Below are positions 37,801-49,576 of a stretch of 64,000 bases of DNA, piece after piece. Position numbers and translations under genes: made by a program. Source of the DNA: Oryza sativa Japonica Group (taxonomy: Eukaryota > Streptophyta > Magnoliopsida > Poales > Poaceae); NCBI RefSeq assembly GCF_034140825.1, contig NC_089035.1:3059001-3123000 (forward strand). Direction: 5' to 3'. The notes below the pieces were generated by a model, which was not told the DNA's origin, made no database searches, and was given only the letters and a program-made list of their open reading frames with translations. Numbering within the stretch: position 1 is the stretch's first letter; each line of letters opens with the position of its first letter.

Positions 37801-39875
37801 CAGCATTCTTAAATTTGTGGAACCTATCATGGCAATGTGGTACATCCATTGCAAAAATATGGCTCAAAATGGGAACATATGTATAAAAGGTATGCACCAA
37901 TGCAATTAGCAGTACTAGCACTAAACAATTCAACATGGCAAGCCAAAGATGTATATTTGATTAAGAGAATACCTGTGGCATGGAGATAGGCATTTATGGT
38001 TGCCACATCTGAGCCTCTTGTCACAAACCTACAAACAGAAATAAATCTACTTTAGTAATTGATAGGTATCAATACATCACACCCCCCAAAGAAAGGATTT
38101 ACCTCTGGGCAGGGTGCACAATCACCCTCGCAGCAACGTCGTCTACAAGCATGGCGGCCACAGTTTCGCAAACGCTGACACTTCCTTTCGCATGTCAATT
38201 CTTGGTAGCAAGGCACCTGATGCAGCATCACATGAACAACAAATTTGGTTTGCATTCTAATAAGAGAGAAGTACTCAAAAGCTGCAGCCCTCCACATTCA
38301 ATACCAGCGCTAGGATGGTGCACAACCAGTATTTACTATACTGGCCCAGATTGAGGTAACATAAAGAAAGAAGATTTTACTTATTTTTACTCTGTTTTGT
38401 TTCCACTCAGAACGGTTGAAGCATACTTGCCTCCAAATATAGAAATAGGTCGGTAGAACTATAGAGAACTATGTGAAGTAACTTAAAAGGCATTTTAACT
38501 AATAATGTATCAAACATAATTGACAATGACATTCTCTAATTGCTTTTTGCATTTTAGACAACCAAGGAATTGATTTGTTTAATTTATCTGCTTGAAGGGT
38601 TTAAACATATTCCTTGTTTCCTTCCTTTTAAGAATTTTGACATAAAAAACGTGTGATATATTGTACCTCCTTCTTGAGACCCCCACAGCGGCACGATTTT
38701 GTGATCACAAGCCGACATGTCTCAACGCATGAACCACGATGACACCGCTCTGGGCATTTGTGCCGCCCGCACCCAAGCACCTTCTCGCAAGTTGATCCAC
38801 ATGTGGCAGCCTCTGCATCACAGTCCAAACTTGGATAATCTTTCTTCCCACATGGGCAAGTTCGTCGCCCTTGGAGTGGGCATCCTCCACACTTTCCAGC
38901 ATGGCAACCCCTCTCACAACTATGCTTCCCACACTGCAACATCCCACCACACTCCCTCTTGCACTGGAACACCCTTTCAGAGCATAGCCTCTCCTCCATT
39001 GTTTCTCCACACTCACATTTGTGCTTTCCTCGCACCGCACAAGGCGGGCAAGGCCCATCATGGCAATCCACAGGACACCGGTGGATTCCACAGCCGAGGC
39101 GTTTATTGCATTTCCCCGAGCAAGAATAACGCTGATGTGAGCATCGACGCGTCTCACGATGTGAGCCGCAAAAGCACATAGCATTTGGAACAATTGCCGG
39201 GCACGGTGGACATGGCCCAGGGTGGCAAAGCAGGAGGCAGTTGTGCTCACAGCCAGAGTCACGGTCTGCATTGAGACGTCGGCCACAGACGTCGCCGCAG
39301 GAGTGGGGGAGGATCCAGGGGTCCGGAGCTGGGTCTACCGTCTTGGAGCAGAAGCAGAGGTAGGAGGTGGGAGTCTGGGATTTGGGATAGGGGAAGCGGC
39401 ATTTGGGGCAACCCCAGGTGGGAGAAGGCGCGGCAGAGGATGACTGATGTGCCCATGACTGGATGCAGTGGAGGTGGAGGAGGGCGAAGCAGGAGGCGGA
39501 GCAGGACCAGACGGGGTCGGAGGGGCGGATGGGATCGAAGCATATCAGGCACGGCGGCGATCGGCGGCGCGCCGCGGAGCTGAGGAAGATCCCGACCTTG
39601 GAGAGGTCGGCGCCATCCCCCGCAACGGAGAGGTAGGAGGAGATGACGGAGGCGGCCGCCGGATCGGAGGCGGTGAGGTCGGTCTCCTCCCCGGAGGAGG
39701 AGTACGAGGAGGGGTCGGAATCGGAGACCGCGCTAGGGTTTGACGGCGAGGGCGCGGGTGCCGCCGCCGCTGCCGGCGAGGGCGCGGGTCGGCGGGCGGC
39801 GGCCGCGGCGACGGGAACCGGCTTGCGAGAAGAGGACGCGGAGCCAGAGGCCGCGGCGGCGTAGGAGAATGGCAT
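34889..39875 (-). CDS. NF-X1-type zinc finger / RING protein, NFXL2-like, 909 aa
   Basis: Thirteen exons: 39875-38667, 38216-38103, 38028-37973, 37662-37596, 37345-37253, 37122-37037, 36939-36777, 36684-36478, 36343-36153, 36053-35972, 35544-35338, 35223-35137 and 35056-34889 (2730 nt, in frame). The first 100 residues are Ala/Pro/Ser-rich low complexity. A RING/PHD-like E3 domain starts at Cys109 (CLICFDPIRP, CSASCFALLHLHCIQSWA, GCPKCRFPYP). A long series of NF-X1 zinc knuckles (CGxHxCxxxCHxGxCxxC) follows, for example CGIHRCPVDCHDGPCPPC and CGRHKCPERCHRGSC. Near the C-terminus are a basic stretch (PKRRKRRNRG) and one transmembrane helix at about residues 858-880 (VALKFLLVIFLCIIVVAGLY). Family knowledge: plant NFXL2 regulates stress and clock-related responses. 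The membrane helix suggests tail anchoring. Confidence 0.93.
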
Positions 39876-40811
39876 GGCCGGCGGTGAGGTGGTCGCCGGA
39901 GATGACGGTGGCGCGCACGAGATTTGTGAGGAGTGTGGCCTTTTGCTGTCAGACTGTCAGATCCAAGATATTTCGTGATTTTTATAACTTGGGCTGGAAT
40001 TCTTGCGCCCCCCAGATTGGGCTTTTAGCCTTCAAACTTTGTGTGGGCTGATCTGTCGGGCAACAAGTTTCTTTTTGAATTTGTAATTTTTTATCCATAG
40101 TTGGCAAATTGACTCAAAATTTCGACACGTTGTATATATTAATTCCCTTATCCTTAAAATTATAATATTAGAACTGCAAACATGGACCCATCTATGTCTA
40201 TGAAATATGGATCCTATATCATTATAGTAAAAGTTAATGTTTACAATGTCATTATTGCAAATCTCCCTGTGAAGAAAATACATGTAAATTTGCCCTTCTT
40301 CGTGTAACAGATTCTTGGCTAAGTGCAAGTCGATGAGAATCTAAAATGCAGGTGAGAAATAAACTTGGTATTCTCAGTGAAGAAGAAAATTTTCGGGACG
40401 GAGGGACAACTCTGTAGAAGACATTTGGTTAAGCGGTGTGATTAACATTAAGATTCGAACACATAGCAACAAAAAACAATTTTATCCTTCCCTTCCCGAA
40501 TTGATTAGAAATATCACGCAGGTTAGCTCACTGTCTATATAGAAACAGCTGCTCCAAAGTACGGTAGTAAAATTCCATCACATGCAAACGCAAAAAAGAA
40601 AGAAAAAAAAAACCCTACAGGTATCATCGGCTTCATCGCAGAAAAAAAAGAGAGAGAGAGAGAAATACTAGTGTACGAGTACTGCATAAATAAATATCGG
40701 TCAAAGCTTATCGCGACGACTTGAGTTGACCAGAGCTAGACGACGAGCCTACGCATCGGAGACCACGCCGCGCACTTGGAACGGCAACGACACGACACGA
40801 GCGCGCACGCG
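39876..40811. other. spacer between NFXL2-like and DOG1 genes
   Basis: The first 100 bp is the GC-rich 5' flank of the NFXL2-like gene. The remainder is AT-rich with an (AG)n run near 40648-40663, no gene, and the 3' UTR of the DOG1-domain gene at the right end. Confidence 0.4.
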
Positions 40812-41698
40812 TCACGCCGGCGGCGGCGACGCGGCGCCGTCGCCGTCCTTGCGCCTGCCGAACTCGTGCACGGCGAGGTGGAGCTCGGCGGCGGCGATGA
40901 GGAAGTGCACGGCCTGCGACGGGCGGAGCAGCGCCACCACCTCCCTCATCGTCTCCAGCCTCAGCCCGTCTGCCATCTCCAGCACGCGCCTCATCCCGTC
41001 CGCCTTGCTCCTCATCTCCATCTCCATCCCCTCCGCGTCCATCCCGCCGCCTCCGGCTAGCTCCACCATCTTCACCGTCGCCAACGACTCCTGCATTGTT
41101 CACGTTTGCATCCGGATGCTGATCGAGCTCACCTCACTGATGAAAGAACAAATTAACCATCACTCACCTGTGCACTCGCGGCGGCGTTCTCGATCTCCCG
41201 TTCCTTGCTGACGGTTATCCGCTGAAGCTGGTCGGCGGCCTGGAGCTGCTCGGCGGAGAGGTCGCCGAGGTCGCCCGCCCCGAGGCCGCCGCCGGCGAGG
41301 AACACCGGGAGCTGGGTCTCGAGCTGCGCGCCGGACTTGGAGTAGAGCAGGTGGAGCGCGGCAGTGGGGCGCCATCCGCCGCACCAGAGGTAGAGGTTCT
41401 CGGTGGTGGAGGTCCACGACGGGGAGAACATGCGGAGCACGTCGGTGGAGGCGGCGGCGGACTTGGTCCGGTAGTAGTGCTCGTAGTGGCCGAGGACCCG
41501 GTTGACGAGGCGGTGGAGCTCGGCGTCGTCGGGCGGCGCCGCGGGGTTCGTCGCCGCCGACGCGGCGGAGCGGAGCGCGGCGAGGTCGCGGGACTGCTCG
41601 GAGATCCAGCACTCGAAGAACTTGGCGAACGACTCGCCGGAGGGCGCCGGGACGTGGTTGCCGTTGCGGTGAGGTGGGTGCGGCGACGGCGGCGGCAT
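40812..41698 (-). CDS. DOG1-domain protein
   Basis: Two exons, 41698-41168 and 41090-40812, joined by a 77-bp GT-AG intron (269 aa). The DOG1 domain covers most of the protein: FAKFFECWISEQSRDLAALR, LVNRVLGHYEHYYRTKSAAA, FSPSWTSTTENLYLWCGGWR, PTAALHLLYSKSG, LSAEQLQAADQLQRITVSKE, and AVHFLIAAAELHLAVHEFG at the end. There is no bZIP region before it, so it is a DOG1-like protein, not a TGA factor, although the two share this domain. DOG1 proteins control seed dormancy and ABA-linked phosphatases (family knowledge); the specific role of this member is unknown. Very GC-rich coding sequence. The opposite-strand frames are shadows. Confidence 0.9.
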
Positions 41699-43439
41699 GG
41701 TGGTTGGCGATCTCTGCGTGGAAGTTGGCTACGGGAGGAGGCGAGCTGAACCTGTGGTGGAGTGAAGAAGAGTGAAGTGGAAGGGGAGGCGTTTATAAAG
41801 CTGGATCATGTCGGTCATTGTCTCAAAGCCAAGTTTTGAAGGGTTAGGTATCACATCTAATTTTGTTCCAATTTTGTTCCTAGAAGATAAAGAGAGGATA
41901 TATATAGTACATCATATTTTCGTTATCTTTAGCATACTAATTCTAATATTTTCTCTTACAGTTTGTTTGGAGGTTATACCTTGCATATGATGTGACTCAT
42001 TTTATTTTTCTCTCGCTTATCCACTTCACCTTATCATCTAATCTCATATGATATTTTTAGAGATAATACATTAAGTATTAATGTCCTAGAGCACTTGCTC
42101 TCACAAACACGGACTTTCAGATCACGTGAAAAAAGCCTTTTTGTTTGGGATTGTTTCGTTCATAAAATACCCTTTTTTGTTTTGGTTGCAGAGAAAATAC
42201 TGGTGGCCTACAGTGATCCATGTATGCAGCATGCATTGCGACAGTAACGCGGGACCACGGGGTCGGGTCGGGGGATCTTTATCTGCACCATAGCTGCGTA
42301 CACGTGGTGCACTGCTCTGCCTCTACCCAGAGTCCCAGACAGACTGCTTTGCTTGCTCGCTCTTCCTTCTTTTGGGCTTTTGGCACGGTGTCCGGTAGTA
42401 CTTCCACGACGGCCACGCTCTCCGTTCGTGCTCAGCTTGGTGTCGTGCATATCCACACCGATCGTAGTTTGGACCGGCTCGCGTCCTCAAACTTGACGCC
42501 CACCCACGCGCACGCCAACTTGTCATATGCATGTCGGCTGGAGTTAAGCCCATCGGCGCGCCGGCGTACGTACGTGCAGAGGTACGGCGCGCAGATGAAA
42601 AACCGGTGGAAAAACGGCGGAGCGGGGCGACCGTTTTGCTAACCAAAGTGGCACGGGCGAGAGATAGAATCCAACATACGAAGATGTAAAACAAGACACT
42701 CCCTCTATTTCAAATATAGCAACCTAAAATTAGATGAGACGTATCCTATTTCCACTACTACGAATCTTAACATGTGGATTGTTTATTTTGAAAGGAAATG
42801 AGTACTAGTCTCTATTTAGTATAAAATTATTTTAAAATTTTTAAAATAAAATTGTTTAATATTTAAAGCAAATTTTATAAAAAGAATTATACGAAACGTA
42901 TTGTTTAACTGTTTGAACAAATACTGGTTTCGATGGGTCTCTCCACAACAGAAAAGCTCTCGCTTGTTCGTGTGCGGCAAAGTTGATCTGCCCCCCGTGT
43001 AATTTGCTCTGCTGTGTATGTTAATTGTTAAGTTGGGATCAGATCACCCGTCCAGCTAGCCGGGATGGCCGTGACCTCTCTAGAGATGGGAATTTAATTT
43101 GGGTTTCTGGCAAAGTGGCAAACACAAGGAGATGGGCGTGTCTAGTTGAAGATCGCCGCAACGATAAGGAGGATGCACTTGGTTGGTTCGCTTGGAACCG
43201 AAGGCACTGCATCATTTGCACGCATGTGTTAATTTCCTGCTGATTCCGTCATGCAGCGCGGTTTCCCTGTTTTGGTCGTGCAACACAGGCGGATACAGTG
43301 GACGACGGCGAGTGGCGACAGCAGAGCACACGGTTTTGCGTGGAAATCCGGAAACGACGAGAAGCAGCAAAACAGCTGCAGCTGTTCGGCACGAGTACAG
43401 TACTCCCCCGATGATAAGAAGAGGAAGAGCTTAAGGCCG
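41699..43439. other. gene-free spacer
   Basis: It holds the DOG1 gene promoter, a Stowaway-like broken end (ctccctctatttcaaatata) near 42700, and GC-rich patches at 42230-42650. These patches have open frames on both strands but no recognisable domain or splice structure. Confidence 0.35.
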
Positions 43440-44480
43440 GTCATAGTGCGGTGAGCTGGACAGGTGTTACGCTCCTCCACGTTGGATTCATACGTACGTG
43501 GAGCGAGAGCGCGCCTGGCGCCCCCCACCAGAGCGCCTCGCCCCCAAGCTGAGGCGCGCGGTTCCTTCTCTCGCAAACCCACGCGCGGCAAGAAACCGAG
43601 GCGCGGGGCAGAGGAGTGACGCAGAGGTACGCGCGCTGTGGGCAACGTTTCTTCGCTGCCCTGTGCCCTCGCGCCGATTCCCCCAGAAGAAATCCCCGAT
43701 TCGCCCTCGAGAAGTGTCGTGGTGGAGAAGACCAGGAAGAAGAGAAGGCTAGAGAAGTGGAAGCCGAGCAAGAAATTGAAGTCATCACAGATCGGATTCA
43801 ACAAGATGAAAAAGAAAAAGGAAGAAAAATCATCACAAATAAAAAAAATCATCCCGCTCCCCACCATGGCCGCCGTCATGGCGCTCTGCGCCGCCTCCTA
43901 ACTCCTCGGCCGTGCCCTCCTGACCACCGCCGGCTCCTCCATGGCTTGCTCCTGCTCCTCCTCCTCCTACTTCCCTGCAACAAAGAGGAATCAAATCACA
44001 CAAAAACAGCTCCTTCCTTTGGCCTTTGATTTCTCCTCACCTCCATGAGCCTCTTGAGGGGGCGAGGAGGCGCGGCTGGCTCCGGAGTCTCCGGGCGATT
44101 CATCTCCTGACGACCGCCAACGAATCCAGGGGCCCGCACCGCCGCCCGGCGCCCGGCGCAACTCGCTGCCGCCGGAGCAGCATTCGCCGCCGCCGCACGG
44201 GATGCGAGGCAATAGGAGGCGTAGCGAGGCGAGGAGAAGCAGTGTGGCGTGGCGAGGAGAAGCGGAGCCGGCACCGGATGGGGAGGAGGCGCGGCGGCGC
44301 ACAGACTGGAGAGACTGAGAGAGCGAAAGTGAGGGCCGAGGGGTGCGTGGAGACTGAAGACGAAGCGCTCGAAGAGAGGGTAGGTGCGGAATAAATTTGG
44401 TGCCGCTCCCTGTGACCTCGCGCAAGTAGGTCACGCCCACTGTGGGCTTCGTTTCCTTCACCTGTGTCTATATCCAATTA
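43440..44480. other. GC-rich island of unknown nature
   Basis: About 1 kb of GC-rich sequence inside AT-rich DNA. Overlapping open frames on both strands encode Arg/Ala/Ser-rich low-complexity products. It could be a CpG-rich remnant, a captured gene fragment or a mobile element with degraded ends. I could not find matching termini or a direct repeat at its borders. Confidence 0.3.
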
Positions 44481-44656
44481 AGCCACACATATATGGGTAC
44501 TTGCACTGTGGGGTGGGTGTCTTTGGGCCAACTTTTTGGGTTAGGAATACGAACCCCATAGCTTGTACTGTGAGAGGCCTAATTGGCTTGCTCGCTACCC
44601 GACGAGAGCGTGGGATATCCACTCTCTATTTCTCCAAGCTCCAAAACAAATGGGAT

Positions 44657-45267
44657 CTGACACAACTTTTGACTCCTTAATTTGGAAGGTATGGACGCCC
44701 GGAAATGCAAATTGCACGCTTGGCTTATCATACATAATAGAGTTTGGACCTCTGACCGGCTTGCGACCAGCAGTTGGCAAAAAAATGGCAGGTGCCATCT
44801 CTGCCGAAGAGAAGATGAAACAGCTTTGCACCTCGTCGCCGAGTGCAGGTATACGAGAAGGATTTGGAACCTCGTTACGACATGGGTAGGGTTTCACCAG
44901 CTGGAACCCCGACGTTCGGGGTGACGCAATCGGTAAAAGACTGGTGGGAAATGCTGGTCTCTGTGTCTGGTGTCCCAAGAAGAGACTCTGCACCCTGATT
45001 CTACTTATCGTATGGGAAGTCTGGAAGGAGCGAAATAGAAGGATATTTGATCATAAGGAAGCCACAACCTCGTTCCTCCTTTCAAAGATAAAAGAAGAGG
45101 CTGGCATGTGGGCCTTGGCAAGTGCCAAGCGCCTTGGAGAGATCATCCTACAGTTTGTATAGTGTATATCTTTTCTTATTTTTCGCTTTTTCTTTATCCT
45201 TAAAGGTTGTATTTTTCTCCTGCTATATTCAATGAATAAGCATATTCTTGTGCTGGTTCCATTAAGA
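44657..45267 (+). mobile_element. short 5'-truncated LINE (zf-RVT end only), decayed
   Basis: It is flanked by a 14-bp duplication aaaacaaatgggat (44643-44656 and 45268-45281). It encodes, over two frames, the end of a LINE ORF2: RKCKLHAWLIIHNRVWTSDR, CHLCRREDETALHLVAECRY and LLIVWEVWKERNRRIFDHKE, then a 3' UTR. At least two frame changes are needed to read it (near 44690 and near 44920), so it is older than the LINE at 28852. The 3' end lacks a long poly-A. Confidence 0.8.
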
Positions 45268-45281
45268 AAAACAAATGGGAT

Positions 45282-46054
45282 ATCCTCCCGGGCGGCCCAC
45301 ACAAACAATGCCTTTTCTTCAGGCGTGATTCCGCCGATGCAAACCCGGTTGCAAGCACCCGCTCTCGCGCGCGCCGCGGAGATGGCCATGGAAATCCGCC
45401 GTGCCGAACAGCCCGGACCGAGAGAGAGAACCGATCGATCCGCCGGTCCGCGGTCCGCCCCTGTGACAGCCGGTGAAATAGCGCGGCGCAACCACACAAC
45501 GGCTCGCCGCGCGTCGATTCGCGGGCTTCCGCACTGTGAATGTGACAGTAGAAGCTCTTGGGCCTTGGCGAGTCGTTTCTTAATGGGAGGAAGTGGGCTG
45601 GGAATGGATTTTTCAGTGTCAACAGTCAAAGACGAAATGGTTTATCTCATCTTTTTCTTATACTTATACTTATACTTATCAGTTAAAATTTAATATTTAA
45701 ATTTAAATTTAAAGCTGATTTTGAGAGTTTTTTTTTTCATCGAAGTTTGTTTTTAACCTAACCTATGCTTTTAGGCCGCCTATGCTTTTAGGCCGCTACG
45801 AACACATATATAAACGTTTTATTCACAAATTACTTTTTTTGCAAATATGTCGTTTGACTTTGTTCCACTTTATTACTAAAGCCAACCTCATTAAGTTTTG
45901 GTGATACTAAGTTTTACTACGTTTTATTTTTCCGAATTTTGGTAGTGTTAATTGTGCTTGTTTGAAATCTAACCAAATTTCGGTTAATCTTTCGTGAGAA
46001 GAAATTTCTGAAATTACCAATGTTTAATTTACTACTTTACCAATTATTCTTTCA
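45282..46054. other. spacer, GC-rich then AT-rich
   Basis: 45290-45600 is GC-rich with open frames on both strands but no domain. 45640-46054 is AT-rich with small repeats (tacttatacttatac). No gene is supported. Confidence 0.3.
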
Positions 46055-46215
46055 GTGATAGGCAACGTAACCGTCGATAGCGAGGCTCCCCTGGTAACTT
46101 CGTCAATTTTAAGACATGCCAGCCTAGTCTTCTGGAGGTGCTTATAGGAGTAGGGTGTGCGTGTGTGCGTTCACAGGGGTGAGTGTGAGCGCTTGCGTTT
46201 GTACTTTCTAAAAAT
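46055..46215 (+). repeat. dispersed repeat related to 34020-34250
   Basis: It contains aaccgtcgatagcgaggct, gacatgccagcctagtctt, gtgtgcgtgtgtgcgttcac and gagcgcttgcgtttgtactt, followed by an A-rich end. It is the better preserved of the two copies, and its order suggests the 3' end of a LINE-like retroelement. Confidence 0.5.
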
Positions 46216-46660
46216 AATTTAATAACAACAAAATTTAGTAAGGCAGATTCTATGTGTACTCCTAACTATGCAGTCTTTTCCCTCTAAATTGTAGCCACAG
46301 AAAGCAATGCGTTCGCTATCTTTTTCTTCACTGAGTGTAAACTCCAGCAGGTGATGTACTGAACTGTGTGTAGTTCATCTGATGATCTTTTCAGTTCAGT
46401 TACGCACAACTCATGTTTATTTAGTACCATTACATTACAGAAAAATGGGAATCCAATGATACATTACATACTCCTAGCAATTACAATAATAATGGTAATG
46501 ATATGACGAGCAATAATTCAACCAAAAATGGACAGAACATTAAGAAAAGAACACCTTTTCAACAACAAAAAAAATTAAGAGAGAAAAAAAACAACAGAAA
46601 AAATTATGGAAGGCGCGTACAATACAGAGATCTCGCTCAAACTTGTCATCAACCTCATCG

Positions 46661-47485
46661 TCACAGCCCCAACCAGACGCTCGCCAAGGCAAGAACCACC
46701 CCGACACCAGCACCGGCCGTCACCCTCGCCGCCGCGAGAGACGGGGTCGTCGCGTCCGGCGTCGCGTCGGCGGCCTCGGGCGCGTCGGCGACCGACGTGG
46801 CCGGCGTCTTCCCCTTCTTCTTCGTCGCCGGCGACAGCGGCGCGGGCGCGGGCGCCGGCGTGCTGTAGATGGCCATCGGGAGCAGCACCTTGTCCACCTG
46901 GTACACGACGAGGTTGTCGCCGGTGTAGAGCGCGTTGCCGACGGTGGCGTTGACGACGCCGGTGGAGATGTTCACCTGCTGCCCCTCCGCCGTCACGTTG
47001 AGCGGGTACTGCCCCGGCGAGTTGCTGCCGGCCTGCGTCCGGAGCGGGTTGCTGACGGTGTCGAACTGCGACATGGGGATCAGCGTGGACAGCACGTGGT
47101 ACTGCACCAGCGAGTTCTTCTGCTGGTCGGACAGCGAGTTGAGCGTGCCGGAGGGGAGCGACGTGAACGCGTTGTCCGTCGGCGCGAACACCGTCAGCCC
47201 GTTGCGCGAGCTGTTCAGCTGGTTGTCGATCTGCTCCGCCGCGCCGGTGGACCGCATCAGCCTGATGAGCGTGTTGAACTGCCCGGCCTTGGCGAGCACC
47301 CCCGTGATGTTCGTCGTCTTCGTCGACGCCGGCGCGGGCGCCGCTGGCGTCGCCGGTGCCGCCGGTGTCGCCGGCGCCGGCGCGGCCGGCGCCGCCGTCG
47401 GGCCCTGAGCCGACGCCGCGATGGCCATGGACACAACAAGACACAGCACAAGTCTCTGCATGGCTTGCATGGTGGATGCTGTCAC
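46661..47485 (-). CDS. fasciclin-like arabinogalactan protein (FLA11/12-like)
   Basis: A single-exon cell-surface proteoglycan of 274 aa. An N-terminal signal peptide (LVLCLVVSMAIAASAQ) is followed by an AGP module rich in Ala-Pro/Thr-Pro (APAAPAPATPAAP). One fasciclin domain spans about residues 55-200, with its H1 region NGLTVFAPTDNAFTSLPSG, the middle QYHVLSTLIPMSQF and H2 region ALYTGDNLVVYQVDKVLLP. A second AGP stretch (STPAPAPAPLSP) and a C-terminal hydrophobic GPI-anchor signal (GAGVGVVLALASVWLGL) end the protein. Several Asn-x-Ser/Thr sites are present. FLAs of this type affect secondary wall formation and stem strength (family knowledge). The in-frame Met at 47470 is an equally possible start, because it sits nearer the hydrophobic core. 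Confidence 0.93.
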   Translation of the reverse strand: MTASTMQAMQRLVLCLVVSMAIAASAQGPTAAPAAPAPATPAAPATPAAPAPASTKTTNITGVLAKAGQFNTLIRLMRSTGAAEQIDNQLNSSRNGLTVFAPTDNAFTSLPSGTLNSLSDQQKNSLVQYHVLSTLIPMSQFDTVSNPLRTQAGSNSPGQYPLNVTAEGQQVNISTGVVNATVGNALYTGDNLVVYQVDKVLLPMAIYSTPAPAPAPLSPATKKKGKTPATSVADAPEAADATPDATTPSLAAARVTAGAGVGVVLALASVWLGL

Positions 47486-49576
47486 AGTGTCAAAAAAAAA
47501 ACTTGGTGATTGCTATTGGTTGTGAACTTGTGATGAGCTTTCTGCATGCAATGCAACTCAACTGATCAAGAATTCAAGATCGATCGTAATGTGTGTGACA
47601 ATGTGAATGAGAGGGGTGTGTGATGTGGTGTGGCTTATAACAAGGTGGTTGCATGCATGAGGAGGGGGTGTGTACATGTCAGGAGAGGAGAGGAGTGAGC
47701 TGTAAGATAGGTTGGTCTTGCATACAGTTACAGGGCACCAAACCCTGAGAGGTGAGATGCCATTGCCAAGGTGGAACAGGCTAACAGCTGGGCTTTGCTT
47801 CAGCCAGCAGCAAGTGCATTTGCATGGATGGATAGACTGCATGTGTAGTGGGGTTAACCACTCCTATCAAAAGATCTGGGCTGGTTTCCTTCTCCATTTC
47901 TCCTCCCTGTTTTTGACAAACTGAGCCGTAATGACAGTGATTTTTGAGTTGTTTTGCGTGGGAAGGAGGTGATTGAGTGATAGGCTGGATACAATGTGCA
48001 ATTCTGTGGTTTGTTGGGCCAGGAGGGTCACCTCGTTTTCACATGCGTTGTGGGAGCCGGTTTGTTCTTTAATTAGTTAATTTCAGTATATAACCAATTG
48101 ACTGAAAAAATCTCACCGAACATGAAGCATGCATGGGGACCTAAGCTTGGATCTTGGCCAGATGAAGATGGGTGATGATTTGGGACAAATTACTGCATTG
48201 TTAAGCTGAAAAATAAGAGGTACTTTTTCTCTAAAAGAATAATTAGTACTGTGTCCTGGGCTGTCAGGTATAAAAGTACAAAACACAGTGAGTGACTGAA
48301 TTCACCTGTAGTTGTTTGCTGTTCCCTATCACTACGGCAAATTTGGCCTAAGCAGGTGACGATTTCCATGATACTGGTGTCAACAAGCAACTAAGAAAAT
48401 CATATCATCATGTATTTCCCGAAGTAATTTTGTAATAGGTGGTGCTTTGGTTTCGAAAAATAAGTAGCTGGTGCAACATACTATACTATTATTATGGAGA
48501 GCTGGAAATGATGTCCTTTGATTTTTCTTTTTTTTTTTCCAGCTTGATAACATATAGCACACCCAATTGACAACGAATTGGGAGTGAGACGCATCAAAGT
48601 ACCGGTATTCTCTAGCCTGCTACCGATGCTAACATTCGATCCAACACTATCTGTCAAACCAGCCGTGTGTCCCATGTATATCAGCATTACCCATGTAGGC
48701 ACATCGATGTGGTCGGTAAAATTATATATCTTTCGCATATAACAGTAACCAAACACTCCCTGTAGCTCAAGGATCTGCAAATCTTGAAGCCGAAGTAAAA
48801 TCGAAACCGATTATGCATTCCTAAAGCAACATCACCATCATTAGGTATGATGTGTTTCAAGGATTTCTGACATCAAACCTTCTGATCCAGAAGAGGTAAA
48901 ACTTCAGGAGATCTACCTCTGATGTCTAACCATTCATCCAAAGTCCAAGGCCTTTTAACTTTCTAGATGGAATGAGACTTGCTATTGATTTTAATCAGCA
49001 ATTAGGGTGAGCGGCACAACCTCTAGAGATTTTGTTAACATCCCAAACCGTTCCCTGTCAATGGCAGCGGTTAAACTGTTGGAACAGGAATTTTGTAGGA
49101 TCGATTTCGCACAATTCCTTCTTTTACTCCAAAGGAGGCAACGAGCTCAACCGAGCAAGGGCCCCAAAGCATGGGCTTTATTTGGGCTAACATAGGCCAA
49201 GAGCCCAAGACCCAATAAAACCTAAACTTTTTCACGAGACAGCCACCTCTTAACCATCTATGACTTGGTAGCGGCCCTTTCTGAACCTCCCGCTTACGCA
49301 TTCAAGCTCCACGACTGCTTCTTCAGACATCTACAACAAGGGAGCTCGGTTGCAGAATAAAAATGTAAACCACTTCATATGATTAAATGAATTAAAAATT
49401 GGCATTTTAATAGTTAATACATATAAAAGGATATCAGCTATGGTAACACACAAAATAATTTAATGTTAGCAAACTTACTTATTTACATGGCTGAGGCGCA
49501 CAAAGAATGAAACAACTTAATTGGGTCTAAATACTAACAAATTTGAGGACCATATTGTTGTTTGTCCTCGCGTGTC
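47486..49576. other. FLA promoter side and gene-free spacer
   Basis: About 2 kb without a supportable gene. The FLA 5' flank occupies the left end and the RING gene 3' UTR the right end. Open frames here are short, intronless and without recognisable features. Confidence 0.4.

Noticed and set aside
41351-41749. Plus-strand frame over the DOG1 gene
   Set aside because: Gly/Arg/Val-rich shadow; the minus strand has a clear DOG1 domain.
43440-44480. Pack-MULE or other gene-capturing transposon
   Set aside because: I could not find long terminal inverted repeats or a matching 9-bp duplication at the borders.
46643-47509. Long frames on the plus strand over the FLA gene
   Set aside because: GC-rich shadow of the fasciclin-like coding sequence.
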